From Hydrogenophaga crassostreae (GTDB lineage Bacteria; Pseudomonadota; Gammaproteobacteria; Burkholderiales; Burkholderiaceae_C), in contig NZ_CP017476.1 in assembly GCF_001761385.1 (NCBI RefSeq), forward strand, positions 3,647,501 to 3,711,500: a stretch of DNA of 64,000 nt, given 5' to 3'. How positions within the stretch are numbered: the stretch's first letter is position 1; each line of letters starts with the position of its first letter. Shown here one piece after another: positions 27,354-35,156 of this stretch. The notes under the pieces were generated by a model. That model was not told the origin of the DNA. It ran no database searches and saw only the letters and a program-made list of their open reading frames with translations. The position numbers and the translations under genes were made by a program.

Positions 27354-30335
27354 ATGAAACGGATGTTGATCAATGCCACGCAGGCTGAAGAACGCCGCCT
27401 GGCCATCGTCGACGGGCAAAAACTGCTCGACTACGAAATCGAAATCGAAGGACGCGAACAGCGCAAAGGCAATATCTACAAGGCCGTGGTCACCCGCGTC
27501 GAGCCTTCGCTGGAAGCCTGCTTCGTGGATTACGGCGAAGACCGCCACGGCTTTTTGCCGTTCAAGGAAATCTCGCGTCAGTATTTCCAGGGCAGCGTTG
27601 CACCGTCCCAAGCCCGCATCAACGATGTGATCAAGGAAGGCCAGGAACTGCTGGTCCAAGTTGAGAAAGAAGAGCGCGGCAACAAAGGCGCTGCCCTGAC
27701 TACCTTCGTCAGCCTGGCTGGCCGCTATGTGGTTCTGATGCCCAACAACCCACGTGGTGGTGGCGTTTCGCGCCGGATCGAAGGCGAAGACCGCCAGGAA
27801 CTGAAGGCCGCTCTCGACCAGCTCGAATACCCCAACGGCATGAGCATCATCGCGCGCACCGCCGGCATTGGCCGCGACGCCGCCGAACTGCAGTGGGACT
27901 TGAACTACCTGCTGAAGCTCTGGACCGCTATTGATGGTGCCGCCCTAGGCGGCAAAGGCGCTTTCCTGATCTACCAGGAGTCGAGTCTGGTGATTCGCGC
28001 CATCCGCGATTACTTCAACAGCGACATCGGCGAGATTCTGATCGACACCGACGACATCTTCGAACAAGCGCACCAGTTCATGGCGCACGTCATGCCCGAG
28101 CACGAACACCGTGTGAAGCGCTACCGCGATGACGCGCCGCTGTTCAGCCGCTTCCAGATCGAACACCAGATCGAAACCGCGTTCAGCCGCACGGTCAACC
28201 TGCCCTCGGGCGGCGCCATCGTGATCGACCAGACCGAAGCACTGGTGGCCGTGGACGTGAACTCTGCGCGCGCCATCAAGGGCGGCGACATCGAAGAGAC
28301 CGCTACCCGCACCAACCTGGAAGCCGCCGACGAAGTGGCCCGCCAGGCCCGTTTGCGCGACTTGGGTGGCCTGATCGTGATCGACTTCATCGACATGGAT
28401 GAGTCGAAAAACCGCCGCGAAGTGGAAAACCGCCTGCGCGACGCGTTGCGCCAGGACCGCGCCCGCGTCCAGTTTGGCTCCATCAGCAAGTTTGGCCTGC
28501 TCGAAATGAGCCGCCAGCGCCTGAAGCCCACGCTCAGCGAAGGTTCGTCGATTCCCTGCCCGCGATGCGGTGGCTCTGGCCACATCCGCGACACCGAATC
28601 TTCGGCGCTGCAGATCTTGCGCGTGATCCAGGAGGAGTCGCTCAAAGACAGCACGGCAGCGGTGCTCGTGCAGGTGCCGGTCGAAGTGGCCAGCTTCCTG
28701 CTCAACGAGAAGCGCACCGAGATCACCAAGATCGAACTCAAACAGCGCATCAACGTGCTGCTCGTACCCAACAAATCGCTGGACACGCCCAACTACAAGC
28801 TCGAACGTCTCAAACACGACGACCCCCGCCTGGACAACCTGGACTCCAGTTACAAGCTGGCCGACGAGCCTGAGGACGCCACAAGCTTCACACGCCGCAG
28901 TCAGGAGCGCACCAACAAGCAGGAGCCCTTGATCAAGGGTGTCTTGCCTGATGGCCCTGCGCCCGTGGCACTTCCCAAAGCGGACAAAGTGGACGCGGTG
29001 GCCAAAGTGGCAGCGGCTGCCGTGGCGCCTATCGCCAAAGCGCCTGCCGTGCTGGCAGAAAAAGGTTTCTTTGGGTGGCTCAAAACGCTGTTTGGCGTTG
29101 CCGAGCTGACCGCTCCCGCACCGGTGCAACCGACCAAGGACACGGTAAAAGAGGAACCCAAGGAGGCGCGTGGCGAACAACGCCGCGATGGCCGAGGTGG
29201 TCGTGGTGGCCGGAACAGCGAAGGTCGCGGGTCACGCGACGGCGGCCGCAACGCACGCGGCGGTGAAGGTCGCAGTGAGCGCAACAGTGATCGAAATGGT
29301 GCCCGGGTTGATGGTCGCAATGCCGAAAACCGCGGCGAACCGCGTCCAGTCGAAGGCCGGGGTGAAAGCGCTCAAGGCGACCGCCGCTCGGGTGGTCGAG
29401 GTGAAGGCCGCAACGGCGGTCGCCGCGACAACCGCCGCGAAATGCCACAGGCTGACGAGGCGAACAACAACGCGTCTGCTCAGGTCATCGGCAACGAGGC
29501 TGGCAATGACGCTGCGGACAATGGTGAGAACCAACGCCGTGAGCGCCGTCCACGCAACGACAATCGCCGCCGCCCGCAAGCCACTGACGAGGCCGGCAAT
29601 GCTCCGGCGCAACAACTGGTGAGCGATGATTCCGTTCAAACGGCTCCCGGCCCAGAAGGTGACACCAGCAACAGCGAGACAGGCGAGCAACGCGCCCCAC
29701 GCGAGCGCCGCAGCCGTGACCGCTATGGTCGTGACCGCCGCGAGCGAGGCCCACGCGATGCGCAGGCTCAAGCCGGCGACGACACCATAGCCGACTCGAC
29801 CGTGCCGACAGCGGAAGCAACACCAGCCAACGTTGGTGAAACACCGCAAGAAGAAGCGCCAGTTCGCAGCAGCTACTTCTCCCTGCCGGTGGAAACAGCA
29901 CCTACCGCTGTCGCAGCGATCGCGGCTGTAGATGTTGCCCCGGAACAAGTGGCTGAAGTGGTCGAACCCGTGCGTGCGCCACAAGCTGATGTGGTTGCAG
30001 CGCCGGCTGAAGCACCCAAACCGCGGCCACAGCCGTCAATGGCTGCTTCGGCTGTGGAGGAAACCACCAAGGGTTTGCCCAAGGTCGCCGCATACGTGCT
30101 GCCGATGGACGCAATGAGCGAAGTGGCTCGGGCCAGCGGACTGGAATGGGTGAACTCGGATGTTGAACGCGTCGCACTGGCTCAAGCGGCTATCGCTGCC
30201 GAACCCAAGCCGATACACGTGCCACGGGAAATCAAACCTGTGGAACTGGTCGACGAAGGCCCACTGGTTCTGGTCGAGACCCGCAAAGATCTGAACAAAG
30301 TCACCTTGCCTTTCGAAGGCACATCAGCCACATAA
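27354..30335 (+). CDS. rne: Ribonuclease E
   Basis: RNase E is the main endonuclease of mRNA decay and tRNA/rRNA processing and the scaffold of the degradosome. The start at 27354 (MKRMLINATQAEERRLAIV) is the conserved N-terminus. The S1 domain covers about residues 37-120, catalytic Asp residues lie in ALVAVDVNSARAIKG and LIVIDFIDMDE, and the zinc-link is PCPRCGGSGHI. From about residue 590 the protein is low-complexity: RG-rich (residues 610-730), then Ala-Pro-Glu-rich, ending in a conserved-looking segment with VAAYVLPMDAMSEVA. The total is 993 residues. Confidence 0.97.
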   Translation: MKRMLINATQAEERRLAIVDGQKLLDYEIEIEGREQRKGNIYKAVVTRVEPSLEACFVDYGEDRHGFLPFKEISRQYFQGSVAPSQARINDVIKEGQELLVQVEKEERGNKGAALTTFVSLAGRYVVLMPNNPRGGGVSRRIEGEDRQELKAALDQLEYPNGMSIIARTAGIGRDAAELQWDLNYLLKLWTAIDGAALGGKGAFLIYQESSLVIRAIRDYFNSDIGEILIDTDDIFEQAHQFMAHVMPEHEHRVKRYRDDAPLFSRFQIEHQIETAFSRTVNLPSGGAIVIDQTEALVAVDVNSARAIKGGDIEETATRTNLEAADEVARQARLRDLGGLIVIDFIDMDESKNRREVENRLRDALRQDRARVQFGSISKFGLLEMSRQRLKPTLSEGSSIPCPRCGGSGHIRDTESSALQILRVIQEESLKDSTAAVLVQVPVEVASFLLNEKRTEITKIELKQRINVLLVPNKSLDTPNYKLERLKHDDPRLDNLDSSYKLADEPEDATSFTRRSQERTNKQEPLIKGVLPDGPAPVALPKADKVDAVAKVAAAAVAPIAKAPAVLAEKGFFGWLKTLFGVAELTAPAPVQPTKDTVKEEPKEARGEQRRDGRGGRGGRNSEGRGSRDGGRNARGGEGRSERNSDRNGARVDGRNAENRGEPRPVEGRGESAQGDRRSGGRGEGRNGGRRDNRREMPQADEANNNASAQVIGNEAGNDAADNGENQRRERRPRNDNRRRPQATDEAGNAPAQQLVSDDSVQTAPGPEGDTSNSETGEQRAPRERRSRDRYGRDRRERGPRDAQAQAGDDTIADSTVPTAEATPANVGETPQEEAPVRSSYFSLPVETAPTAVAAIAAVDVAPEQVAEVVEPVRAPQADVVAAPAEAPKPRPQPSMAASAVEETTKGLPKVAAYVLPMDAMSEVARASGLEWVNSDVERVALAQAAIAAEPKPIHVPREIKPVELVDEGPLVLVETRKDLNKVTLPFEGTSAT

Positions 30336-30353
30336 GTGGTGCAATACGAAGAA

Positions 30354-30384
30354 GGCCGCTGCAAGGCATTGCAGCGGCCTTTTT
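30354..30384 (+). terminator. Intrinsic terminator of rne
   Basis: A perfect 11-bp stem (GGCCGCTGCAA/TTGCAGCGGCC) with a four-base loop is followed by five T, about 20 bases past the rne stop. Confidence 0.92.
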
Positions 30385-30640
30385 CGTTCCGACGCTTCTC
30401 ATCTCAGCCGATTGCACCCAATTGAACGGTCGAACCAGAGGTGCTGAAGTACTTCTCCCGCCGGGTCCATCATTTCCAACGTCAGGATCCAGGCGAAAAA
30501 GGCGCTCGACACAAGGGTCGGAAACCCGCCAGTTGCCAATGACTCGGAGCGACAGTCAGCGCCCACCAAGCACCCAGCAAGCACCGAAAAACAGGGAGCC
30601 GCGGCTCAAGGTTGCTGCCGCCCAGTTGTGTGACCCGGCA
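30385..30640. other. Gap between rne and hemY, no gene seen
   Basis: About 250 bases after the rne terminator contain no credible gene in either direction and no terminator facing hemY that I can support. Confidence 0.6.
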
Positions 30641-31954
30641 CTACTCCAGAGAAGCGGCTTTCTTCCAGGCAGCCAAGGCCGACGATGAGTCGTTTCGCTC
30701 CTCGGCCAGAACGGCCAAAGAACACCAAGCCCGCCGCAGCAAGACCGCATCTTTCAGGCTGTGGCTGGCTTGTCCCAGGAGTTGAGTGGCCTTGCCCCAA
30801 AGCTGGCGGCGCATGCAGGCCTGTCCCGCGAGGTATTGCAGAAAACCATTGGTGGGCCATTGCCGCTGCATTTGCTCAAGCCGGGCAAAACCGGTCGCGT
30901 CGAGCTCAGCCAAGCCTTGCTCGACCATGGTCACAAGGTCTCGCTGCTGAGTTGCATCAAGATCGACAAAGCGGCTCCAGGCAGGCTCGAGCCACCGCTG
31001 TACCAACGCGGCCGAAGCGGCCCGCTCTTCGACCGCACCTTCTGGCTGAGCATGCCTGAGACTGTTGGCACGGCGTGCAGCCGCCAAGGCCAAGTCAGGC
31101 ATGGCCCGTTCCTGGGTATCCAACTGTGCCCATACACCCCGCAACTGTGTCAGATCGTGTGCTCGCCCCAACGCATCAGCGGCCAAACCACGCACGATGC
31201 TCACAGCAACATCGTCGGAGAACGCCCTGTGTTTGGCCAACAAGCGGGCCGTTTCGAGCGCCTCATCGGTCGAGCCGGCCAAACGGGCAACGCGCAGCTT
31301 CAGACGCAGCGCCTGAATCCGGCGCACAGCCCCTTGAGGCAGTTCAGACAACCAATTGCGTGCAGCATCAGCATCGCGGTCTTCAATGGCCCATCGGGTG
31401 GCGCGCAACACGGCACCTTCAAAAACGTCTGGGTATTGCTTTCGCCAAACAGGATCCATCGCTTTTTGCAGATGGGAATCGCGTTCCTCGGTTTTTTGCA
31501 GCGCCTGTGCACTCTCGGCCACCAGCAAATGGGCCAAAGCCTGCATCTGCTCGCGCCGAGGAAGCGACACGGAAGGCATGGCCTCCAATTGCTCCAACGC
31601 TCCCAGCGCCGCTGTTTGCGCGCGAACAAAGCGCCCAGCCAATTGCAGCGAAAGCGCATCGAGAACGCCCGCTACTGCCGCGCGCTCCACCTGCTGCTCA
31701 CGCCATCGCTTGGCTTGCCTTGGCAACTCGCGCAGCATCGCCACAGCACGCAAAGCCAGGTAACCCAGAATGAAGCCCGCCACCAGGCAAAACAACACGA
31801 AGTTGAACGACATGTCGAACCGGTACGGCGGCCAGAACAAGGTGAACAGCGCCTGATTTCCGCCCACCAACAACGCCAACGACACGGCAATCGCGGCCAA
31901 ACCCAGCAACCAGAACACGCTGCGCATAGCGCCGCCTTCTTTACGGCGAGTCAT
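30641..31954 (-). CDS. hemY: HemY-like protein with tetratricopeptide-type repeats
   Basis: HemY of the hemCDXY cluster is a membrane protein with tetratricopeptide-like helices; its role in haem synthesis or protein quality control is unsettled. Two membrane helices lie in the first 80 residues (SVFWLLGLAAIAVSLALLVGG and SFNFVLFCLVAGFILGYLALR). The N-terminal HemY-type domain spans about residues 30-140 and is followed by helical repeats up to the end. The ATG at 31954 overlaps the hemX stop (TGATG); the ATG at 31927 has an AAGGCGG before it and is an alternative. It is the last gene of the operon. Confidence 0.9.
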   Translation of the reverse strand: MTRRKEGGAMRSVFWLLGLAAIAVSLALLVGGNQALFTLFWPPYRFDMSFNFVLFCLVAGFILGYLALRAVAMLRELPRQAKRWREQQVERAAVAGVLDALSLQLAGRFVRAQTAALGALEQLEAMPSVSLPRREQMQALAHLLVAESAQALQKTEERDSHLQKAMDPVWRKQYPDVFEGAVLRATRWAIEDRDADAARNWLSELPQGAVRRIQALRLKLRVARLAGSTDEALETARLLAKHRAFSDDVAVSIVRGLAADALGRAHDLTQLRGVWAQLDTQERAMPDLALAAARRANSLRHAQPEGAVEERAASAALVQRWLEPAWSRFVDLDATQQRDLVTMVEQGLAELDATGFARLEQMQRQWPTNGFLQYLAGQACMRRQLWGKATQLLGQASHSLKDAVLLRRAWCSLAVLAEERNDSSSALAAWKKAASLE

Positions 31955-33183
31955 CAGCGACCTCCCGCGGCAGTGGCCAAAGCGGCCAAACTCTCGTCTG
32001 GGCGCGGCAACTCCGACTTCGAAACCTCGACCCTCAGTTGGGCCAGGGACTTCAACGCGCTCTCTACCAGCGGATCGTTGCGATCAAAGTAGCGCTCCAA
32101 GGCTTGCTCGGTGGACAGCAAATCAGCCTGCGATTGCTCCATGTGACGTGCCAGCAAACCCAAGCGGGCATTGAGCAAGCGAAGCTTGATGTTCTCGCGC
32201 AGGAAAAAGACCTGCTCTGGCGCCAGCAAGGCTGCTTCAGGTCGATCAATGCGGCTGACCCTCACCAATTCGCGACCGTTCATCGTGACATCGACCCATG
32301 CACGGGCCCAAAAGGCATTCCACGCTTGAGTGATACGGGCCCAACCTTTCGAGCCCGTTGTTGACGCAGGCTTGTCAGGAGACGTCTCCTGGGATGCGGA
32401 AACAGCTTTCGATTCGACCGCAGCGTCCGCAGGCGCCTTGCCACGCCATTCGTTGTGCACGGGCCATGCATCCACCTGCTGTGCCAGCTCATCCAACTGG
32501 CGCACCAGGGAGGGCACGTCGGTCAGGGCAGCGCTTTGAATTCGCTCCACATCACGCGCAATGGCCCGCTGAACCGGATTCAACCGAGGCTGGGCAGCCC
32601 GAGAAATGCGCTGGTCTGCAGCCTGCAGCGCCGACACCAGTGGTTGAGACGCGCCTGTCAACTGCGTTTGCTGCATCGCCAGGCGCAAGGCCGAATCGAT
32701 GTCTTGAACCAGGTTGTCATCGCGTGACCGCGACACGCTCAGCATCAGTTCTTCCAATTGACTGCGCTGCAAAGTCACTTCCGAGAGCTTCACCTCGGCA
32801 ACAGCCAAGCGCGCCTGCAGCGCGTGGGTCAATGCCTCCGCTTGAGAAGCCAGCGTGCGGGCCTCTACCGACTGGGCCGCGCTGTCCTGGCTACGCCGCG
32901 CCATTTCTTGCTGGGTAAAACCAACCTTCTGCCACAACATCCCCCCAACCACCAAAGCGCCAACCGCCAACAGCAGTGCCAGACTGCCCAGCCAAAGACC
33001 ACCAGAACGAGTAGCCCTCGGAGGAGAAGGCGGTGGGTTTGACGCGCTTGAAGAAGACACCGGCGGACGCGCAGCCGGAGGAGGCGAAGGTGGGACTGGC
33101 GGCGAAGCAGGCCCGCTATCGGTAATAACAGCAGGCAAGGCCGCAGCCTTGTCGTCGGGGGTATTGGGTTTATTGGTGCTCAT
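31954..33183 (-). CDS. hemX: HemX-like protein (uroporphyrinogen-III C-methyltransferase family in databases)
   Basis: HemX is a membrane-anchored protein often labelled as a methyltransferase although catalytic evidence is lacking. The first 60 residues are Pro/Ser-rich (residues 25-58). A single membrane helix follows at residues 63-85 (LWLGSLALLLAVGALVVGGM), and then a long alpha-helical periplasmic or cytoplasmic part. The product has 409 residues. It overlaps the end of hemD by 14 bases and precedes hemY. Confidence 0.88.
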   Translation of the reverse strand: MSTNKPNTPDDKAAALPAVITDSGPASPPVPPSPPPAARPPVSSSSASNPPPSPPRATRSGGLWLGSLALLLAVGALVVGGMLWQKVGFTQQEMARRSQDSAAQSVEARTLASQAEALTHALQARLAVAEVKLSEVTLQRSQLEELMLSVSRSRDDNLVQDIDSALRLAMQQTQLTGASQPLVSALQAADQRISRAAQPRLNPVQRAIARDVERIQSAALTDVPSLVRQLDELAQQVDAWPVHNEWRGKAPADAAVESKAVSASQETSPDKPASTTGSKGWARITQAWNAFWARAWVDVTMNGRELVRVSRIDRPEAALLAPEQVFFLRENIKLRLLNARLGLLARHMEQSQADLLSTEQALERYFDRNDPLVESALKSLAQLRVEVSKSELPRPDESLAALATAAGGR

Positions 33184-34042
33184 AGGTGGTCCAATGTGAT
33201 TTTAGGGCCCGCAGCACATCGGGCAATGCTGGCCGCGAAGCAACAACCTCGCCAAACCCCACTTCTCGGGCGGCGGTGGCGATTCGGTCATGGGTGGTCA
33301 GCGCGGCCGCCTGAGCCCAGCTCACCTCAGGCAAACCTGCTCGAAGGTTGAATACGGCTTCAGAACTGCTCAACAACCACAGGCTGCCCGGCTGGGCAGC
33401 AGCCAATGCCTGCGCACGCAAGCTGCTGCTCCAAAGGGGGGGCTGGCGCTCATAGGCCACGCAGGTCTGAACCGAGGCGCCAAGCAACTCGCACTGTTTG
33501 ATGAGCCAATCACGCCCTTGCCCAACGTGTGCAGTCGACGGGGTTTTCACGGCGATTGCCCCCTGTGTGTCACCGCGAACCACGAGCACCCGCTTGCCCG
33601 AACCCATCTGAGCGCGCACCACCGGCCACAGGGTCTCGGAGTCAAACTGCGGTGCATCCTGGGGCGGCGCGTCAATGCGATCTCGCGAAACTCCAATCCT
33701 CTGCAGGGCCTGGACGAGCGCCGCACCGGTGCCCGGCCCGGGCGCCCAGAACCGGGTGGTCGCGCTGTCCTGGGCAAACGGACCGTCTGCTGAGAAAAAA
33801 TGGTTGACAGCTGCGCTGCTCACAAACATCAGTGCGTCCCACTGGGACCAGGCAGACCGGGCTTGAGTCAGCGCCCGCTTCGCGTCCAAAGCCTGTGGCT
33901 CTCCGATGTCGATCAAGGGCAACGCCTGGGCTGGCCAGCCTTGTTCGGTGAGGACGCGGGCCCACCTCTCGGCCTCCCCCGCCGGTCGGGTCACCACCAA
34001 GCGCTCCAGCCGCGAACGGCGCCCTTCCGCGGCTGCACTCAT
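33170..34042 (-). CDS. hemD: Uroporphyrinogen-III synthase
   Basis: HemD cyclises hydroxymethylbilane with inversion of ring D to uroporphyrinogen III. The protein has the family start LVVTRPAGEAERWARVL, LMFVSSAAVNHFF, and later VLVVRGDTQ and SSEAVFNLRAGL. The family is poorly conserved, but the position between hemC and hemX supports the call. I used the ATG at 34042; a TTG at 34057 overlapping the hemC stop is possible. The product has about 290 residues. Confidence 0.92.
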   Translation of the reverse strand: MSAAAEGRRSRLERLVVTRPAGEAERWARVLTEQGWPAQALPLIDIGEPQALDAKRALTQARSAWSQWDALMFVSSAAVNHFFSADGPFAQDSATTRFWAPGPGTGAALVQALQRIGVSRDRIDAPPQDAPQFDSETLWPVVRAQMGSGKRVLVVRGDTQGAIAVKTPSTAHVGQGRDWLIKQCELLGASVQTCVAYERQPPLWSSSLRAQALAAAQPGSLWLLSSSEAVFNLRAGLPEVSWAQAAALTTHDRIATAAREVGFGEVVASRPALPDVLRALKSHWTTYEHQ

Positions 34043-34053
34043 GCCCCGCCCGA

Positions 34054-35019
34054 TCAAGGCCGCACAGGAGCGGGCGCACCCGCCGCCTGCAACGCTTGGG
34101 TCACGCGAAGGCCGAGGGCTTCGGCTTGCTCCAAAGAAGCCACCGCGGCTTGGGCGCCCACGCGAACCAGAGGGGCCCGGCCTTCTGGATCACCCCAAGC
34201 CGCGTCAAGCCGCAACTGGCCAGCCTCGGCCATATCCCAGTCGGAATAGGCGGCCAAGGGCATGGAACAACTGCCGCCCATGGCGCGCGAAACTGTTCGT
34301 TCTGCAGCCACACGGTACCAGGACGGCCAGTGGATCAAAGGTTTTAACGCCTCAACAAGCTCGGTGCGATCAGCCCGCACCTCGATGCCCAATGCCCCTT
34401 GTCCAGCGGCTGGGAGAGATCGGTCAGGCTCAAAAACGGCACGAATACGGTCGTCAAGCTTCAAGCGTTTCAATCCGGCTGCGGCCAGAACAATGGCGTG
34501 GTACCCACCCTCGTCGAGCTTGCGCAGCCGGGTATCCAGATTGCCGCGCAGTGGCTCAATGCGCACATCCTGACGGCCCATCGCATCCAGCGCGTCGCGC
34601 AACAAGACCTGCCGACGCAAACTGGATGTACCCACGATGGCGTCAGGAGGCAACGCCTCCAGGGAGGCGCACGCCGGGGAAACCCAGGCGTCGCGCGGAT
34701 CTTCACGCTCCATGACGCAGGCCAGGGCAAAGCCGTCAGGCAAATCCATGGGAACATCCTTGAGCGAATGCACCGCGATATCGGCCCGCCCGTCTTCCAG
34801 CGCCACTTCCAGCTCTTTCACGAACAAACCCTTGCCGCCCACTTTGGACAAGCTTCTATCCAGAATCTGATCGCCTTTGGTGGTCATGCCCAGCAGGCTC
34901 ACGCGGTGCCCCATGCCTTCAAGCAAAGCTTTGACATGTTCTGCCTGCCACAAGGCTAGGCGACTCTCGCGGGTGGCGATGACGATGGGGAGTGAATCAG
35001 CAGGCTTTGAATCGGACAC
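34054..35019 (-). CDS. hemC: Porphobilinogen deaminase (hydroxymethylbilane synthase)
   Basis: HemC polymerises four porphobilinogen molecules on a dipyrromethane cofactor attached to Cys. The Cys is in MGGSCSMPLAAY. Other markers are VIATRESRLALWQAEHV at the start, KGLFVKELEVALEDG, and SLKDVPMDLPDGF. The GTG at 35019 (VSDSKPADS) is the best start, but no clear ribosome site precedes it. It is divergent from ppc. Confidence 0.95.
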   Translation of the reverse strand: MSDSKPADSLPIVIATRESRLALWQAEHVKALLEGMGHRVSLLGMTTKGDQILDRSLSKVGGKGLFVKELEVALEDGRADIAVHSLKDVPMDLPDGFALACVMEREDPRDAWVSPACASLEALPPDAIVGTSSLRRQVLLRDALDAMGRQDVRIEPLRGNLDTRLRKLDEGGYHAIVLAAAGLKRLKLDDRIRAVFEPDRSLPAAGQGALGIEVRADRTELVEALKPLIHWPSWYRVAAERTVSRAMGGSCSMPLAAYSDWDMAEAGQLRLDAAWGDPEGRAPLVRVGAQAAVASLEQAEALGLRVTQALQAAGAPAPVRP

Positions 35020-35068
35020 AGGAGATCTCAAAAATTGCAGCGCTCGGAGGTCAAAAGAACGCCAATTG

Positions 35069-35089
35069 GTACCACCGTGGTAACCACGG
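35069..35089. promoter_or_regulatory. Palindrome between hemC and ppc, candidate operator
   Basis: A perfect inverted repeat CCGTGG-TAA-CCACGG (35075-35089), extended by a partly symmetrical GGTACCAC...TGGTAACC (35069-35085), lies in the divergent promoter interval. The binding protein is unknown. Confidence 0.4.
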
Positions 35090-35156
35090 GCTCCGAGGGA
35101 TGCTAGCATGACCGCTGCCCAAAAATGCAGCAATTCACCCTGTGCAAATCCTTCCT

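Noticed and set aside
27945..29180. Long antisense open frame inside rne
   Set aside because: It is a mirror of the high-GC coding frame of RNase E, whose catalytic motifs are clear on the plus strand.
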